Shown here piece after piece: positions 1 through 7,405 of a stretch of DNA of 21,641 nucleotides. The stretch spans positions 1 to 21,641 of the forward strand of contig MEDY01000445.1 in NCBI GenBank assembly GCA_001724265.1. The letters run 5' to 3'. Positions within the stretch are counted from its first letter, which is position 1. Every line of letters starts with the position of its first letter. The position numbers and the translations under genes are program-made. Origin of the DNA: Rhizaria sp. SCN 62-66. Lineage: Eukaryota; Rhizaria, unplaced. Under the pieces are notes generated by a model that saw only the letters and a list, made by a program, of their open reading frames with translations, had not been told where the DNA came from and searched no databases.

Positions 1-1
1 G

Positions 2-271
2 CGTCTCATCTTCCAGGGCAAGCAGCTCGATGATGGCCGCACCCTCGCGGACTACAACGTCCAGAAGGAGTCCACCCTTCACCTCGTCCTCCGCCTCCGT
101 GGTGGTGTCATGGCCCCTGCCCTTGCCGAGCTTGCCAAGAAGACCAACGTCGACCGCAAGGTCTGCCGCAAGTGCTATGCCCGCCTCTCCCTGCGTGCCG
201 TTAACTGCCGCAAGAAGAAGTGCGGCCGCTCTGCGTCCCTCCGCCTCAAGAAGGTCCCCAAGTCCAAGTAA
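2..271 (+). CDS. Ubiquitin-60S ribosomal protein eL40 fusion, 3' part (5' end outside the window)
   Basis: The gene is cut by the left edge. The visible 89 codons begin at ubiquitin residue 42 (RLIF) and run to the LRLRGG terminus at residues 71-76. A 54-residue eL40 tail (starting VMAPAL) follows directly. Lysines 48 and 63 of ubiquitin are present; position 46 is Gln where the human protein has Ala. The eL40 tail keeps the four zinc-ligand cysteines in CxxC-x10-C-x4-C spacing (tail residues 20, 23, 34, 39). In this family a deubiquitinase cuts after the Gly-Gly, releasing ubiquitin and the large-subunit protein eL40. The tail is two residues longer than the human one and ends KVPKSK before TAA. 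No intron is seen in the visible part. The identification is very secure. Confidence 0.98.
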   Translation, partial: RLIFQGKQLDDGRTLADYNVQKESTLHLVLRLRGGVMAPALAELAKKTNVDRKVCRKCYARLSLRAVNCRKKKCGRSASLRLKKVPKSK

Positions 272-669
272 GCGCCTACTTTCGTAACGCGACTGCTCTG
301 GAACGTGGCTGTAAGTTGGGTCCTTGCTTGCTGTCACAAAATACAAAAATTTATCAAAAACAAACCCCTCTCTGCCTTTTCCTACGCCTCTTCTCTTGCT
401 CCTGATACCACTTTTATCTCTCGTGGTCCTCGTTATGCTCCTCAAAACCCCTGTTAATGTCAAACTCGAGTTAACCGCAATGCGTGACTGGGAAATCTCG
501 ACCAGATTGCAGTGTGTACCTTTCTTCAATCATGTGCTGTGAAGTGAACCGATCGTTACATACTCTGTACACTTAGATTCGAGTTAGCCATTAACTCACT
601 CATACTATTTTTTTCCCACTACCCCATTTTAGTTTGTTTAGTCTCTGAAATCTTGTCTGGCAAGTCCTG
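272..669. other. Intergenic spacer between the ubiquitin-eL40 gene and the 1223-residue gene
   Basis: About 400 bases, AT-richer than either flank, with no convincing coding potential. A TGTAAG motif lies at 310-315, 39 bases after the eL40 stop, and resembles TGTAA-type poly(A) signals. The last 70 bases before the next ATG are T-rich (a run of T at 607-613) and contain two TTTAG triplet ends that could be either leader sequence or a splice acceptor. No other structure was seen. Confidence 0.6.
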
Positions 670-3600
670 ATGTCGAAACGGCCAGGCGATGACTCGCTGG
701 CCGCGTCCCGGCTACGCAAGCTGCCCCAGGAAGAGCTCATTCAGATGCTTATTGCCGCGCAGGATGAAAATCACAAGCTCAAGCAGTGGCGTGAAGCCGC
801 CGTTGAGCTTTTGAACGACCAGGCCGTCGCCAGCCGCGCCCCTCCGAGTCCCCACCACGCCAGCCTCGGCCTGCCCGGTCAGAGCATCAGCGCGCACGGC
901 CAGTCGTCGTCGCTGAGCTCGTCCGCGCCCGTCGCGCGCCTGGGGAGCTCCGTCCTTGGGCGCAAGCCGGGGCAGCGCGACGTCAACCGGCTGCAGATCG
1001 AGCTCAACAAGAGCCGCCGCCTGATCCAGAACCTGGCGCTGCGCGTCTTCGTTCGCAACTGGCGCCTCAAGTCTTCGTTCCGTCAGCTCCGCAACAAGCT
1101 CACGCAGACGATGCAGGCCGTGTTGGGGATGCTCCTGGCGCAGCGCGCGCCGTCGGGCAGCCCCGACCGCGCGATCGCGACGCACTACACGGCCACGCAC
1201 GCCGCGGTGCTGCGCACGGCCTCGCTGCCGCCCTCGGCGCTGCAAAGCGAGCTCGCGCCCGTCCCCGTCTCGGCCGCAGCCGCAGCCGCCGCAGCGCACG
1301 CCGTCGCCGCAGCCGCATCGGGCTACGCCGCGTTCGCGGGCTCTGCTGACAGCAATAATGCAACTGCTCTTGCTGTGGGTGGATCTTCGGTTGCATACCC
1401 ATCCGTCGCCTCGCTCTTCGGCCCCAACGTCAACGCCTCTGGCGCCGCCGCGGGCTCCAACGGCGACGGCCCCGCCCCCGCCGGCTCTGCCGCCGCCGCG
1501 GCCGCCCAGGTAGGCCCGTCGTCGTTTTTCGTTCGTTTGCTCGACGCCGCCCCCGTCGGCCCCGCGGAGATCGCTGCCTGGCAGGAGCGCGATGTGCTCG
1601 ACTCGCAGGCCGTGCTGCTCGCAAAGAAGCTCTTCCGCGTCGGGCTCGCCCGCAAGCTTGACGGCAAGGCCTCGCACCTCAGCAACAACAGCCACAGCGC
1701 AAGTAGCGCCGCTGCCGGTAGCGCCGCTGCGGCTGCTGCGAGCGCGAACGTGAGCTCGCCTGTGACTGCGACAGAGCTGGTGCTGAGCGAGGGCGAAGAG
1801 TCCCTCTGGCGGGCCTATGCCTCACGCGGCATTGTCTCGGACTCGTTCGCGTCGCAGCTCAACGCGCAGACGCAGCATCTCTACGATGCGTGCGACCTCA
1901 TCGCCGCAGTGACGAGCTTCGAGGCCCTCAAGATCAGCGCGCTCAGGGACACCATCGACGCCTTCGCAGCGCGCACGGTGACGCTCTCGGCGCAGCTCGC
2001 GGCCGCCGCGGGGCGCGAGCAGGCGCTGCGCGCGATGCTGCAGCGGGCCTCGCACGCGGCCGCCGTCAGCGGCGTCGCGGCCTTCGGCGGCAATGGCAGC
2101 TCTAACAGCGGCAACGGCGGCGAGCACTTGGGCGCCACGAGCACGCTTACCGGCAGCTACAACAGCAGCGCCAATGCGGGTGGCGCTAACGCCGGGAACG
2201 CGGCCGTAAGCGCGAGCGGCAACGGCAGCGGCAGTGGCAGTGGCAGCGGCAGCGGCATGAGCGCCTCGACCCGGACGCTGCTGAGCCAGATCGACCGCGA
2301 CCTGGCAGAGTGCTCGATCAGGTCGCCGCCGCGGCCGGCGCACAGCCACTACCTCAGCCAGCACGCCTCGGGCACCGGCGCTACCGCGGGCTCCAGCACC
2401 GGCATGCCCGGCGTGAGCGGCAACGGTAACAACGGCGGCAGCGGCGGCAGCGGCGGCGGTAACGCGCCGAGCTACCTGGCCCCGACGGCGGCGTCCGACG
2501 CGTGGCGCCATGACAACGACGGCTCGGCCGCCAGCGACGCCTACAATGCGACTCTGAACCCTAACAACGCCGCGGCGAACGGCAATGGCAGCTACAACAG
2601 CTCTAGTAAGAGCACGGCTGTCGCCAAAGAGGGTACACCCAGCGTCTTGGCGGCGCAGCTCCACGCGCTCGAGGTCAAAAACGCGCGTCTCTCCGACCGG
2701 CTCCGCGAGTGCCATGCCGCGCTCACGGCGGCGGCCGCAGCGGCCGCGGCGGCCGCGCGGCGCAGCAACGGCGCGGTGGCCGGCACCGTGAGCGGCGAGC
2801 AGGCCACGAAGCAGGAGTTCCCCGTCGCGCGCTCACAGTACTTTCCTCACGTCAACGCTGCCAGCAGCAACAGCCACAGCGCTGGCCACAGCGCGCGTGG
2901 CGGCTCGGGCGCTGCGCAGAGCCAGAGCCAGAGCGCGCTGACGCTGGCCCGCAGCGGCAACTGCGGCCGCCTGCCCTCGCCCGCAACGGGGATGGCGCCC
3001 GAGCTCCTGGGCACGGTCCCCCTGGCCGGCCCGCACCCGTACCCGCTCGCTCTGCCCCACAGGCAGCAGCAGCAGCAGCAGGCCAGCTCCAGTGCCAGCG
3101 CGAGCGGCGGCGGCGGCGGCGGCGGTTATCCACTGTCTGCTCGCGACGCGCACAAGCTGCGCGCCACCGCGGCCACGACCGACGGGCTGCCCGCCACGGC
3201 AACGGTGGGCGGACGCGCGGGCGGCGGCGGCCCGGGGCCCGCGCTGCCGGGCACCAGCACCAGCGCGCCCGTGCCGTCGCTGTCCGCCGGCGCCACACAA
3301 ACTGGGCGCGGACAACGGGGCGGCAATGGCAACAGCAGCGGCAGTGCGGGTGCGCTGACGTGGGCAGGTCAGCACTCCGTCGCCGGCGGCTCGACCACTG
3401 CTGTGCCGCGCAATGTTGGCAACGACGGCGGCAGCGCGAGCTCTAGCAGGCCCAATAGCTCATCTCAGCAACAACAACAGCAGCAGCAACATCAGCTTCT
3501 CACAACAACGAACAGCAACGGCGCGGTTATTGCTGTGAGCAAAACAGGCGCCGCCACTCAGCGTCGACAGCAGCAGCATCAGCAGCATCCGCATCAGCCG

Positions 3601-4341
3601 CAGAGCCGGCAGCAGCAGCTGCAAGACCGCTCGCGCCGCTCTGCCGCCGTCTCCGCGTCGCTGGGCGTCGAGGCCTCGCTGGCGCAACTGCTTGTCGACA
3701 CACCCTTTGCGGCTGAGCTGGCGCCGCCGCCGCAGCCCTCGGCGCCGCAGTGGCCCGTGTCCACGCTCTGGCCCGGCCAGCCCCAGGGCTACAGCAGCAG
3801 CAGCGGCGGCGGCGGCGGCACGGCGGACGGGCGGGCCCAGTCGGCGGCCGGCGCGGCGAGCGCGGCGGTGGCGGCCGCGGCGGCGGAGGAAGAGGGCGAG
3901 ATGTGGGGCGGAATGCTCGGACAGCACGCGTTTCCGCTGCCGCCCAAAATCCCCGTCGGGCCCTACGCCACGCGCCCGGGGCTCTTCCCGCACTGCCGCC
4001 CCGACGCAGGCTCAGGGTCGGGCGCGGGCGTGGGTGCGGGCGCGGATCGGGGGAACGACGAGGCGGAAGCTGTGTTGTCGTCTCAAAGCGGCGGCGGCGG
4101 CGGTTCGTACGGGCTGCTGGCGGGGGCGCGGAAGGAGCACGCGGTGATGGGCCAGTTCCAACACGTCGTGATGCCCTCCGCGGGCGTCGTCGGCGCCGCG
4201 CGCGCGCAGCGGACTGAAACTGAGACGCAGGCTGCGGACGACGAGGAGGACGAGGAGGAGCGGAGCCGGGCGGGCGATGTGACGCGCGTCGTGATCCCTG
4301 CGGCCGCAGCGAGGTTGACGCAGCAGTGGGGCAGGGCGTGA
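670..4341 (+). CDS. Large low-complexity coiled-coil protein of unknown function
   Basis: One uninterrupted 1223-residue reading frame with ATG at 670 and TGA at 4339-4341. I do not recognise the family. Ordered-looking islands sit in a disordered sea: a Leu/Glu/Lys helix at residues 15-52; a basic-aromatic helix at 103-158 containing RVFVRNWRLKSSFRQLRNKL; a segment at about 284-330; a long heptad-like helix at about 367-466; and another coiled coil at about 658-698 that ends in a run of 11 alanines. The rest is runs of Ala, Ser, Gly, Asn and Gln (Q799-Q804 is pure CAG), with an acidic patch near the C-terminus (DDEEDEEE, about 1190). There is no signal peptide or membrane segment. The length and island order suggest a scaffold or cytoskeletal protein, but this is inference only. 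The five helical islands make a real gene far likelier than chance openness of GC-rich DNA. Confidence 0.8.
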   Translation: MSKRPGDDSLAASRLRKLPQEELIQMLIAAQDENHKLKQWREAAVELLNDQAVASRAPPSPHHASLGLPGQSISAHGQSSSLSSSAPVARLGSSVLGRKPGQRDVNRLQIELNKSRRLIQNLALRVFVRNWRLKSSFRQLRNKLTQTMQAVLGMLLAQRAPSGSPDRAIATHYTATHAAVLRTASLPPSALQSELAPVPVSAAAAAAAAHAVAAAASGYAAFAGSADSNNATALAVGGSSVAYPSVASLFGPNVNASGAAAGSNGDGPAPAGSAAAAAAQVGPSSFFVRLLDAAPVGPAEIAAWQERDVLDSQAVLLAKKLFRVGLARKLDGKASHLSNNSHSASSAAAGSAAAAAASANVSSPVTATELVLSEGEESLWRAYASRGIVSDSFASQLNAQTQHLYDACDLIAAVTSFEALKISALRDTIDAFAARTVTLSAQLAAAAGREQALRAMLQRASHAAAVSGVAAFGGNGSSNSGNGGEHLGATSTLTGSYNSSANAGGANAGNAAVSASGNGSGSGSGSGSGMSASTRTLLSQIDRDLAECSIRSPPRPAHSHYLSQHASGTGATAGSSTGMPGVSGNGNNGGSGGSGGGNAPSYLAPTAASDAWRHDNDGSAASDAYNATLNPNNAAANGNGSYNSSSKSTAVAKEGTPSVLAAQLHALEVKNARLSDRLRECHAALTAAAAAAAAAARRSNGAVAGTVSGEQATKQEFPVARSQYFPHVNAASSNSHSAGHSARGGSGAAQSQSQSALTLARSGNCGRLPSPATGMAPELLGTVPLAGPHPYPLALPHRQQQQQQASSSASASGGGGGGGYPLSARDAHKLRATAATTDGLPATATVGGRAGGGGPGPALPGTSTSAPVPSLSAGATQTGRGQRGGNGNSSGSAGALTWAGQHSVAGGSTTAVPRNVGNDGGSASSSRPNSSSQQQQQQQQHQLLTTTNSNGAVIAVSKTGAATQRRQQQHQQHPHQPQSRQQQLQDRSRRSAAVSASLGVEASLAQLLVDTPFAAELAPPPQPSAPQWPVSTLWPGQPQGYSSSSGGGGGTADGRAQSAAGAASAAVAAAAAEEEGEMWGGMLGQHAFPLPPKIPVGPYATRPGLFPHCRPDAGSGSGAGVGAGADRGNDEAEAVLSSQSGGGGGSYGLLAGARKEHAVMGQFQHVVMPSAGVVGAARAQRTETETQAADDEEDEEERSRAGDVTRVVIPAAAARLTQQWGRA
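3064..3081 (+). repeat. (CAG)6 tract coding for six glutamines
   Basis: Six perfect CAG codons in frame (Q799-Q804 of the 1223-residue protein). A second Gln-rich stretch of mixed CAA/CAG codons lies at about 3469-3492. Codon purity suggests recent growth by replication slippage. Confidence 0.9.
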
Positions 4342-4608
4342 ATATGCCCGTGGGCTTGCATCGCAGTGACAGACAACGATCTGTGAAGCTTGCAGCGCTC
4401 TGATCTGTTCTGTTCAAGTGCTGCCCCGTCAAAGCCCCTTTTGTGTGATAGAACTTTCGACTACAAAGACCTTTTTTATGCGTTTATAACAACGAATATT
4501 ACATATATACACATATTTTATTTTCTAACAAACTGTTATTGTTTCCTAACCATTTGCAGAACTTGCTCGTTTCAAGTCGGAACTCAATTGCTAAGGAGTC
4601 TCGTTTAT

Positions 4609-4653
4609 GTCCGACTGGGTTGGTCCTCGACCGACCAAGATCGGCGGTCGGAC
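4609..4653. repeat. Inverted repeat with nested arms (possible hairpin)
   Basis: GTCCGAC at 4609-4615 is the exact reverse complement of GTCGGAC at 4647-4653. Inside it, TTGGTC and GACCAA, and alternatively CGACCG and CGGTCG, can also pair, so two alternative stems are possible. It lies about 450 bases upstream of the eIF3m start. Its role is unknown; it could be a binding site for dimeric regulators or a folded RNA. Confidence 0.5.
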
Positions 4654-4660
4654 AAAGTTA

Positions 4661-4697
4661 AGCCGCGAGGTCCCCGGTCACTTTTAGCCGCGAGGTC
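4661..4697. repeat. Two direct copies of a 12-base motif
   Basis: AGCCGCGAGGTC occurs at 4661-4672 and again at 4686-4697, start-to-start spacing 25 bases. It directly follows the inverted repeat at 4609-4653, so the three elements form one compact GC-richer island in an AT-rich spacer. Tandem factor-binding sites in the eIF3m promoter are one reading; no function can be shown. Confidence 0.55.
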
Positions 4698-5040
4698 ACA
4701 AACCGGCAATTATGACGATGAATGCTCCGACGGTAGCGATTTAAGTAATATGAGGGGGTAGATTTTTGTGTCAGACAAGTGCTAGTACTGTGAATTTTGG
4801 CGATGATATCATCACGGCTCAAACCAGACCTGGTGCCGCCGGCCTCTCAGCCACAGTCCGCGCTCGACTCTGCCGGTCACTCCTGGCTGCCTCTCTCGCC
4901 GCACAGACTTCCTTTTGCCCCATCATGCCACCTCCAAGGACCACCAAGCTCTTTGAACGTTCATAGGGACATCCAAGCCCTCATCTGCTCAACACCTTCT
5001 CCCTGTCAGCCTCTTTTCTTTCCCGCATTAGTCCGCCGTC

Positions 5041-5103
5041 TTATCTCACCCTTAATCTCCCCCATCTAACCTCTTTTTCGCGCGCTCTCCAGGCTCTTCC
5101 AGC
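5041..5103 (+). promoter_or_regulatory. Pyrimidine-rich leader of the eIF3m gene, possible 5' UTR splice acceptor
   Basis: The 60 bases before the ATG are almost all C and T. A CTAAC branch-point-like motif (5066-5070) is followed 21 bases later by a CAG (acceptor AG at 5091-5092). Either the leader is a TOP-like pyrimidine tract, as is known for translation-factor mRNAs, or a 5' UTR intron ends at 5092. No convincing upstream donor was found. Confidence 0.35.
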
Positions 5104-6342
5104 ATGAGCACCAAGTTCGTCCTCTACACGACCCAGTCGCGCTACGTGACTCTGGCGGAGCTGCTCGACCAGGTCACGGCCTCGACCACCGCCTCGGCCG
5201 CCGCCAAGAAGGCTGCCCCCGTCGCCGTCTACGACGTCCTCCTCGCCAACATGGACAAGGTCTTCGCCCTCCCGGCCTCTGACGCTGAGGCGATCATCTC
5301 CCAGGCCTTCTCCGCGTTCCCCGAGCTGCCCGGCGACGCCGTGTCGGCTGTCGTGGCGCGCCTGGCCACGGCCATCGCGGCCCCCGCCTCCGCCTCGCAG
5401 GCCGCGCAGACCAAGCTGGGCCTGCTCGTCGTGCTCTACAACACGCTCGGCAGCGACTCGCTGCTCCGCTACGACGTCTTCCGCGCCATCCTCACGCTTG
5501 CGCGCGCGGCTTCGCTGGGCCGCCTCGTCGCCGCGCAGCTCGGCGACCTCGCCAAGCTCGCCGCCGGCTGGGCGCTGTCCCCCTCGCAGCTCGCCGAGCT
5601 CAACAAGCTGGCTGCCGACGCCGTGCTCGCCTCGGCCACGCCCGCCACCGCCGCGACCGCCGCCGCCGACGCGCAGGCCTTCCTCTACGCCTACCTGGAG
5701 AAGCTCACCCCCGAGACGGCGTCCGCGGCCGCCGAGGCCGGCGACTTCGCCCGCTTCGCCGCTCTCGCGCTCGCCTACGCGCTGCGCTCCCCCGCGCCCG
5801 CCGTGACTTCGTCCCCCGTAGCCGCCTACGACGCGCTCGCCGCGCTGCCCGTGCTGGCCGCCTCCGCCGCCTCCGCGGCCGCGCTTGCGGGCACCCCCGC
5901 CACTCTCCTGGCCGCCGTGCGCCTCCTCGCCACGGGCTCCGTGGCCGAGTACGTGGCCTTCGCCGCCGCTCCCGCCGTCGCCGAGGCCTACGCCGCGCAC
6001 GGCGTCGACGCCGAGGCCGTGCTGCTCAACGCGCGCGCCGTGAACCTCGCCGCCGCTGTCCGCGCGGGCAGCATCGTCAAGTACGACGACGCCGCCGCCG
6101 TGGCGTGCCCCGACGCCCCCGCAGAGGTCGAGGAGGTGCTCGTTGACATCATCGCGCTCGGTCAGATCGGCGGCCGCCTCAACCAGCAGACGCGCACTGT
6201 GCGCGTGGACCGCGTCGTCCCCCGCAGCTTCACTATGGGCGTGTGGAAGGAGCTTTCGGAGCGCGTGACGGCGTGGAGCGGCGCCGTCGGCAAGGCCATC
6301 GTCGAGGCCCCCGTCGAGATCGAGAAGAACACCATCGTCTGA
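5104..6342 (+). CDS. Eukaryotic translation initiation factor 3 subunit M (PCI-domain protein)
   Basis: Single exon, 412 residues, ATG at 5104, TGA stop. The protein is all helical: an N-terminal repeat region (about residues 1-220, with KLGLLVVLYNTLGSDSLLRY near 100-125) leads into a C-terminal PCI domain with winged helix at about 322-378 (SIVKYDDA... GGRLNQQTRTVRVDRV). The tail RSFTMGVWKELSERVTAW matches the eIF3m pattern (R-[ST]-F then W-x-x-L, then W) better than the related COP9 subunit 7. The human subunit is 374 residues, so this is a little longer. eIF3 binds the 40S subunit and organises initiation. The sequence is extremely Ala-rich, consistent with GC-driven drift. The start is the first in-frame ATG after a pyrimidine-rich leader. 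Confidence 0.88.
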   Translation: MSTKFVLYTTQSRYVTLAELLDQVTASTTASAAAKKAAPVAVYDVLLANMDKVFALPASDAEAIISQAFSAFPELPGDAVSAVVARLATAIAAPASASQAAQTKLGLLVVLYNTLGSDSLLRYDVFRAILTLARAASLGRLVAAQLGDLAKLAAGWALSPSQLAELNKLAADAVLASATPATAATAAADAQAFLYAYLEKLTPETASAAAEAGDFARFAALALAYALRSPAPAVTSSPVAAYDALAALPVLAASAASAAALAGTPATLLAAVRLLATGSVAEYVAFAAAPAVAEAYAAHGVDAEAVLLNARAVNLAAAVRAGSIVKYDDAAAVACPDAPAEVEEVLVDIIALGQIGGRLNQQTRTVRVDRVVPRSFTMGVWKELSERVTAWSGAVGKAIVEAPVEIEKNTIV

Positions 6343-6400
6343 GTGCTCTGATGTTCCTCGAAAACGAAGAAGAAGGGCAAACACGCGGTGGGCTATCTAT

Positions 6401-6416
6401 CTTGCTTGCTTGCTTG
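6401..6416. repeat. (CTTG)4 microsatellite
   Basis: Four perfect CTTG units in the eIF3m 3' flank, followed by a degenerate stretch (TTTGGTGAGTGAATGAGCGA). A simple slippage-prone tract in non-coding DNA. Confidence 0.9.
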
Positions 6417-6480
6417 TTTGGTGAGTGAATGAGCGAGTGATGAAGTAATGTTATGCAGGGCCGCTGCAAGAATGGCCTGA

Positions 6481-6486
6481 TGTAAA
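6481..6486 (+). terminator. Possible TGTAAA polyadenylation signal of the eIF3m gene
   Basis: TGTAAA lies 139 bases after the stop. The same hexamer is found 151 bases after the zuotin stop and 177 bases after the BTB/BACK/SPRY stop, and TGTAAG 39 bases after the eL40 stop. TGTAA is an established signal in some green algae; its use here is inferred only from recurrence. Confidence 0.3.
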
Positions 6487-6892
6487 AAGAACACAAACCA
6501 AGCGAAATGATGCGATGATGTCGTATAAGCTCGCTTCTGCTGTTGTTAGTTGGGCGTTGGTACAATAGTATAGCATTATAATACACTAACCTAAACTCAT
6601 ACCTTATTTTGCCACCGCCTGCTAGTTACTTTAAATTAACACTGTTGTGCATGATGAGGAATGCGTAAACAGTAGTGAGTCAACGGCTGCCCGCCAGCCG
6701 ACGACCTTAAATGCTGTTGAGAGGCGAGGGACTAGTATTGTTTGAATCGTGTCTCTGTGACGAAGTGAAGCTTTGTTTGGCTGCTATTGTGATTAAATAT
6801 GTGTGTGTTGTAATATTTTAATTTTCGTTTTTGTTGAGAGGCGCGGGGATGTGTACCCGGCTTGACATTTTTTGAGGTCAGACTCACCGCAC

Positions 6893-6928
6893 TGCGAGTC
6901 CCGGTTCACAAAACGAAATCGACTCGCA
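6893..6928. repeat. Perfect 8-bp inverted repeat with 20-base loop
   Basis: TGCGAGTC (6893-6900) is the exact reverse complement of GACTCGCA (6921-6928). A competing GACTC arm lies at 6881-6885, and CATGC/GCATG arms follow at 6927-6939. The cluster of GACTC/GAGTC arms is about 480-520 bases before the next ATG and may be a regulatory-protein site; no function is proven. Confidence 0.5.
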
Positions 6929-7405
6929 TGCTATGCATGTCACTCCGCTAGAGCCGCGACACTTGCAGTTGCAAACTAGTGTTTTCGCTCTGTTATAACA
7001 TCGTGCTTGAGTGCTAATCCACTAGAACGATGCTGTGCATTTGCCTGTGAGTGCCCGTTGCGACCCAATGACCGTTGACCAGCTGCCAGACAGACCAATT
7101 TTGTTCTCTGCACTCTCACGCCTCAGAAGTCACGTGTTTAAGCTCCATACTTCTCTGGTACAGCTCTTACTTTTTTGTATTTCTCTCGCATCTTCTTTTT
7201 TTCTGCCTATGTCTTTTTGCTGGCTGATTTTCACATTGCAGTTGGTGGTACCACACCCATCTCTCAAGCCCCCGGCTCTAAATAGCAAGAGAACAAGAGT
7301 TCATTTCTTGTTTTCGACAGCCCTTCTCCCCGGCTTACTGCACCCTAGTGCTGAGGTGTTTAGCTCCTCTCCGCTTTGCCCCGTAGCTATTGGTCTTCTC
7401 CTATC

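Larger units (their letters stand above)
4342..5103. other. Intergenic spacer upstream of the eIF3m gene
   Basis: About 760 bases with no credible gene. The left part (about 4440-4560) is AT-rich and probably holds the 3' UTR of the upstream gene. The middle (4600-4700) is GC-richer and has inverted and direct repeats, listed separately. A perfect 12-base palindrome (GATGATATCATC) lies at 4802-4813. The right end becomes pyrimidine-rich leading into eIF3m. Confidence 0.6.
6343..7405. other. Long intergenic spacer upstream of the BTB/BACK/SPRY giant
   Basis: About 1060 bases, AT-rich, without a convincing gene. It contains the presumed eIF3m 3' UTR (TGTAAA at 6481-6486), a (CTTG)4 tract, a 6-bp hairpin at 6684-6700 (CGGCTG/CAGCCG, 5-base loop), a longer hairpin at 6893-6928, and a CACGTG E-box-like site at 7131-7136. 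A weak open frame from about 7035 runs into the next gene in another frame; its composition gives no support. Confidence 0.6.

Noticed and set aside
1507-1512. CAGGTAGGC as an intron donor inside the 1223-residue gene
   Set aside because: The frame stays open with unchanged GC content on both sides and no convincing acceptor follows.
712-1695. Long minus-strand open frames opposite the 1223-residue gene
   Set aside because: They mirror GC-rich codons; composition is Arg/Gly/Ala-rich without domains. The plus-strand frame spans the whole region without a stop and has helical islands.
5041-6384. 447-residue open frame on the minus strand opposite eIF3m
   Set aside because: It is Gly/Arg/His/Asp-rich, a typical antisense shadow; the plus strand codes for a recognisable eIF3m.
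6840-6960. Possible tRNA because of a GGTTCACAA stretch resembling a B box
   Set aside because: No acceptor stem, D-arm or anticodon arm can be formed with the right spacing.
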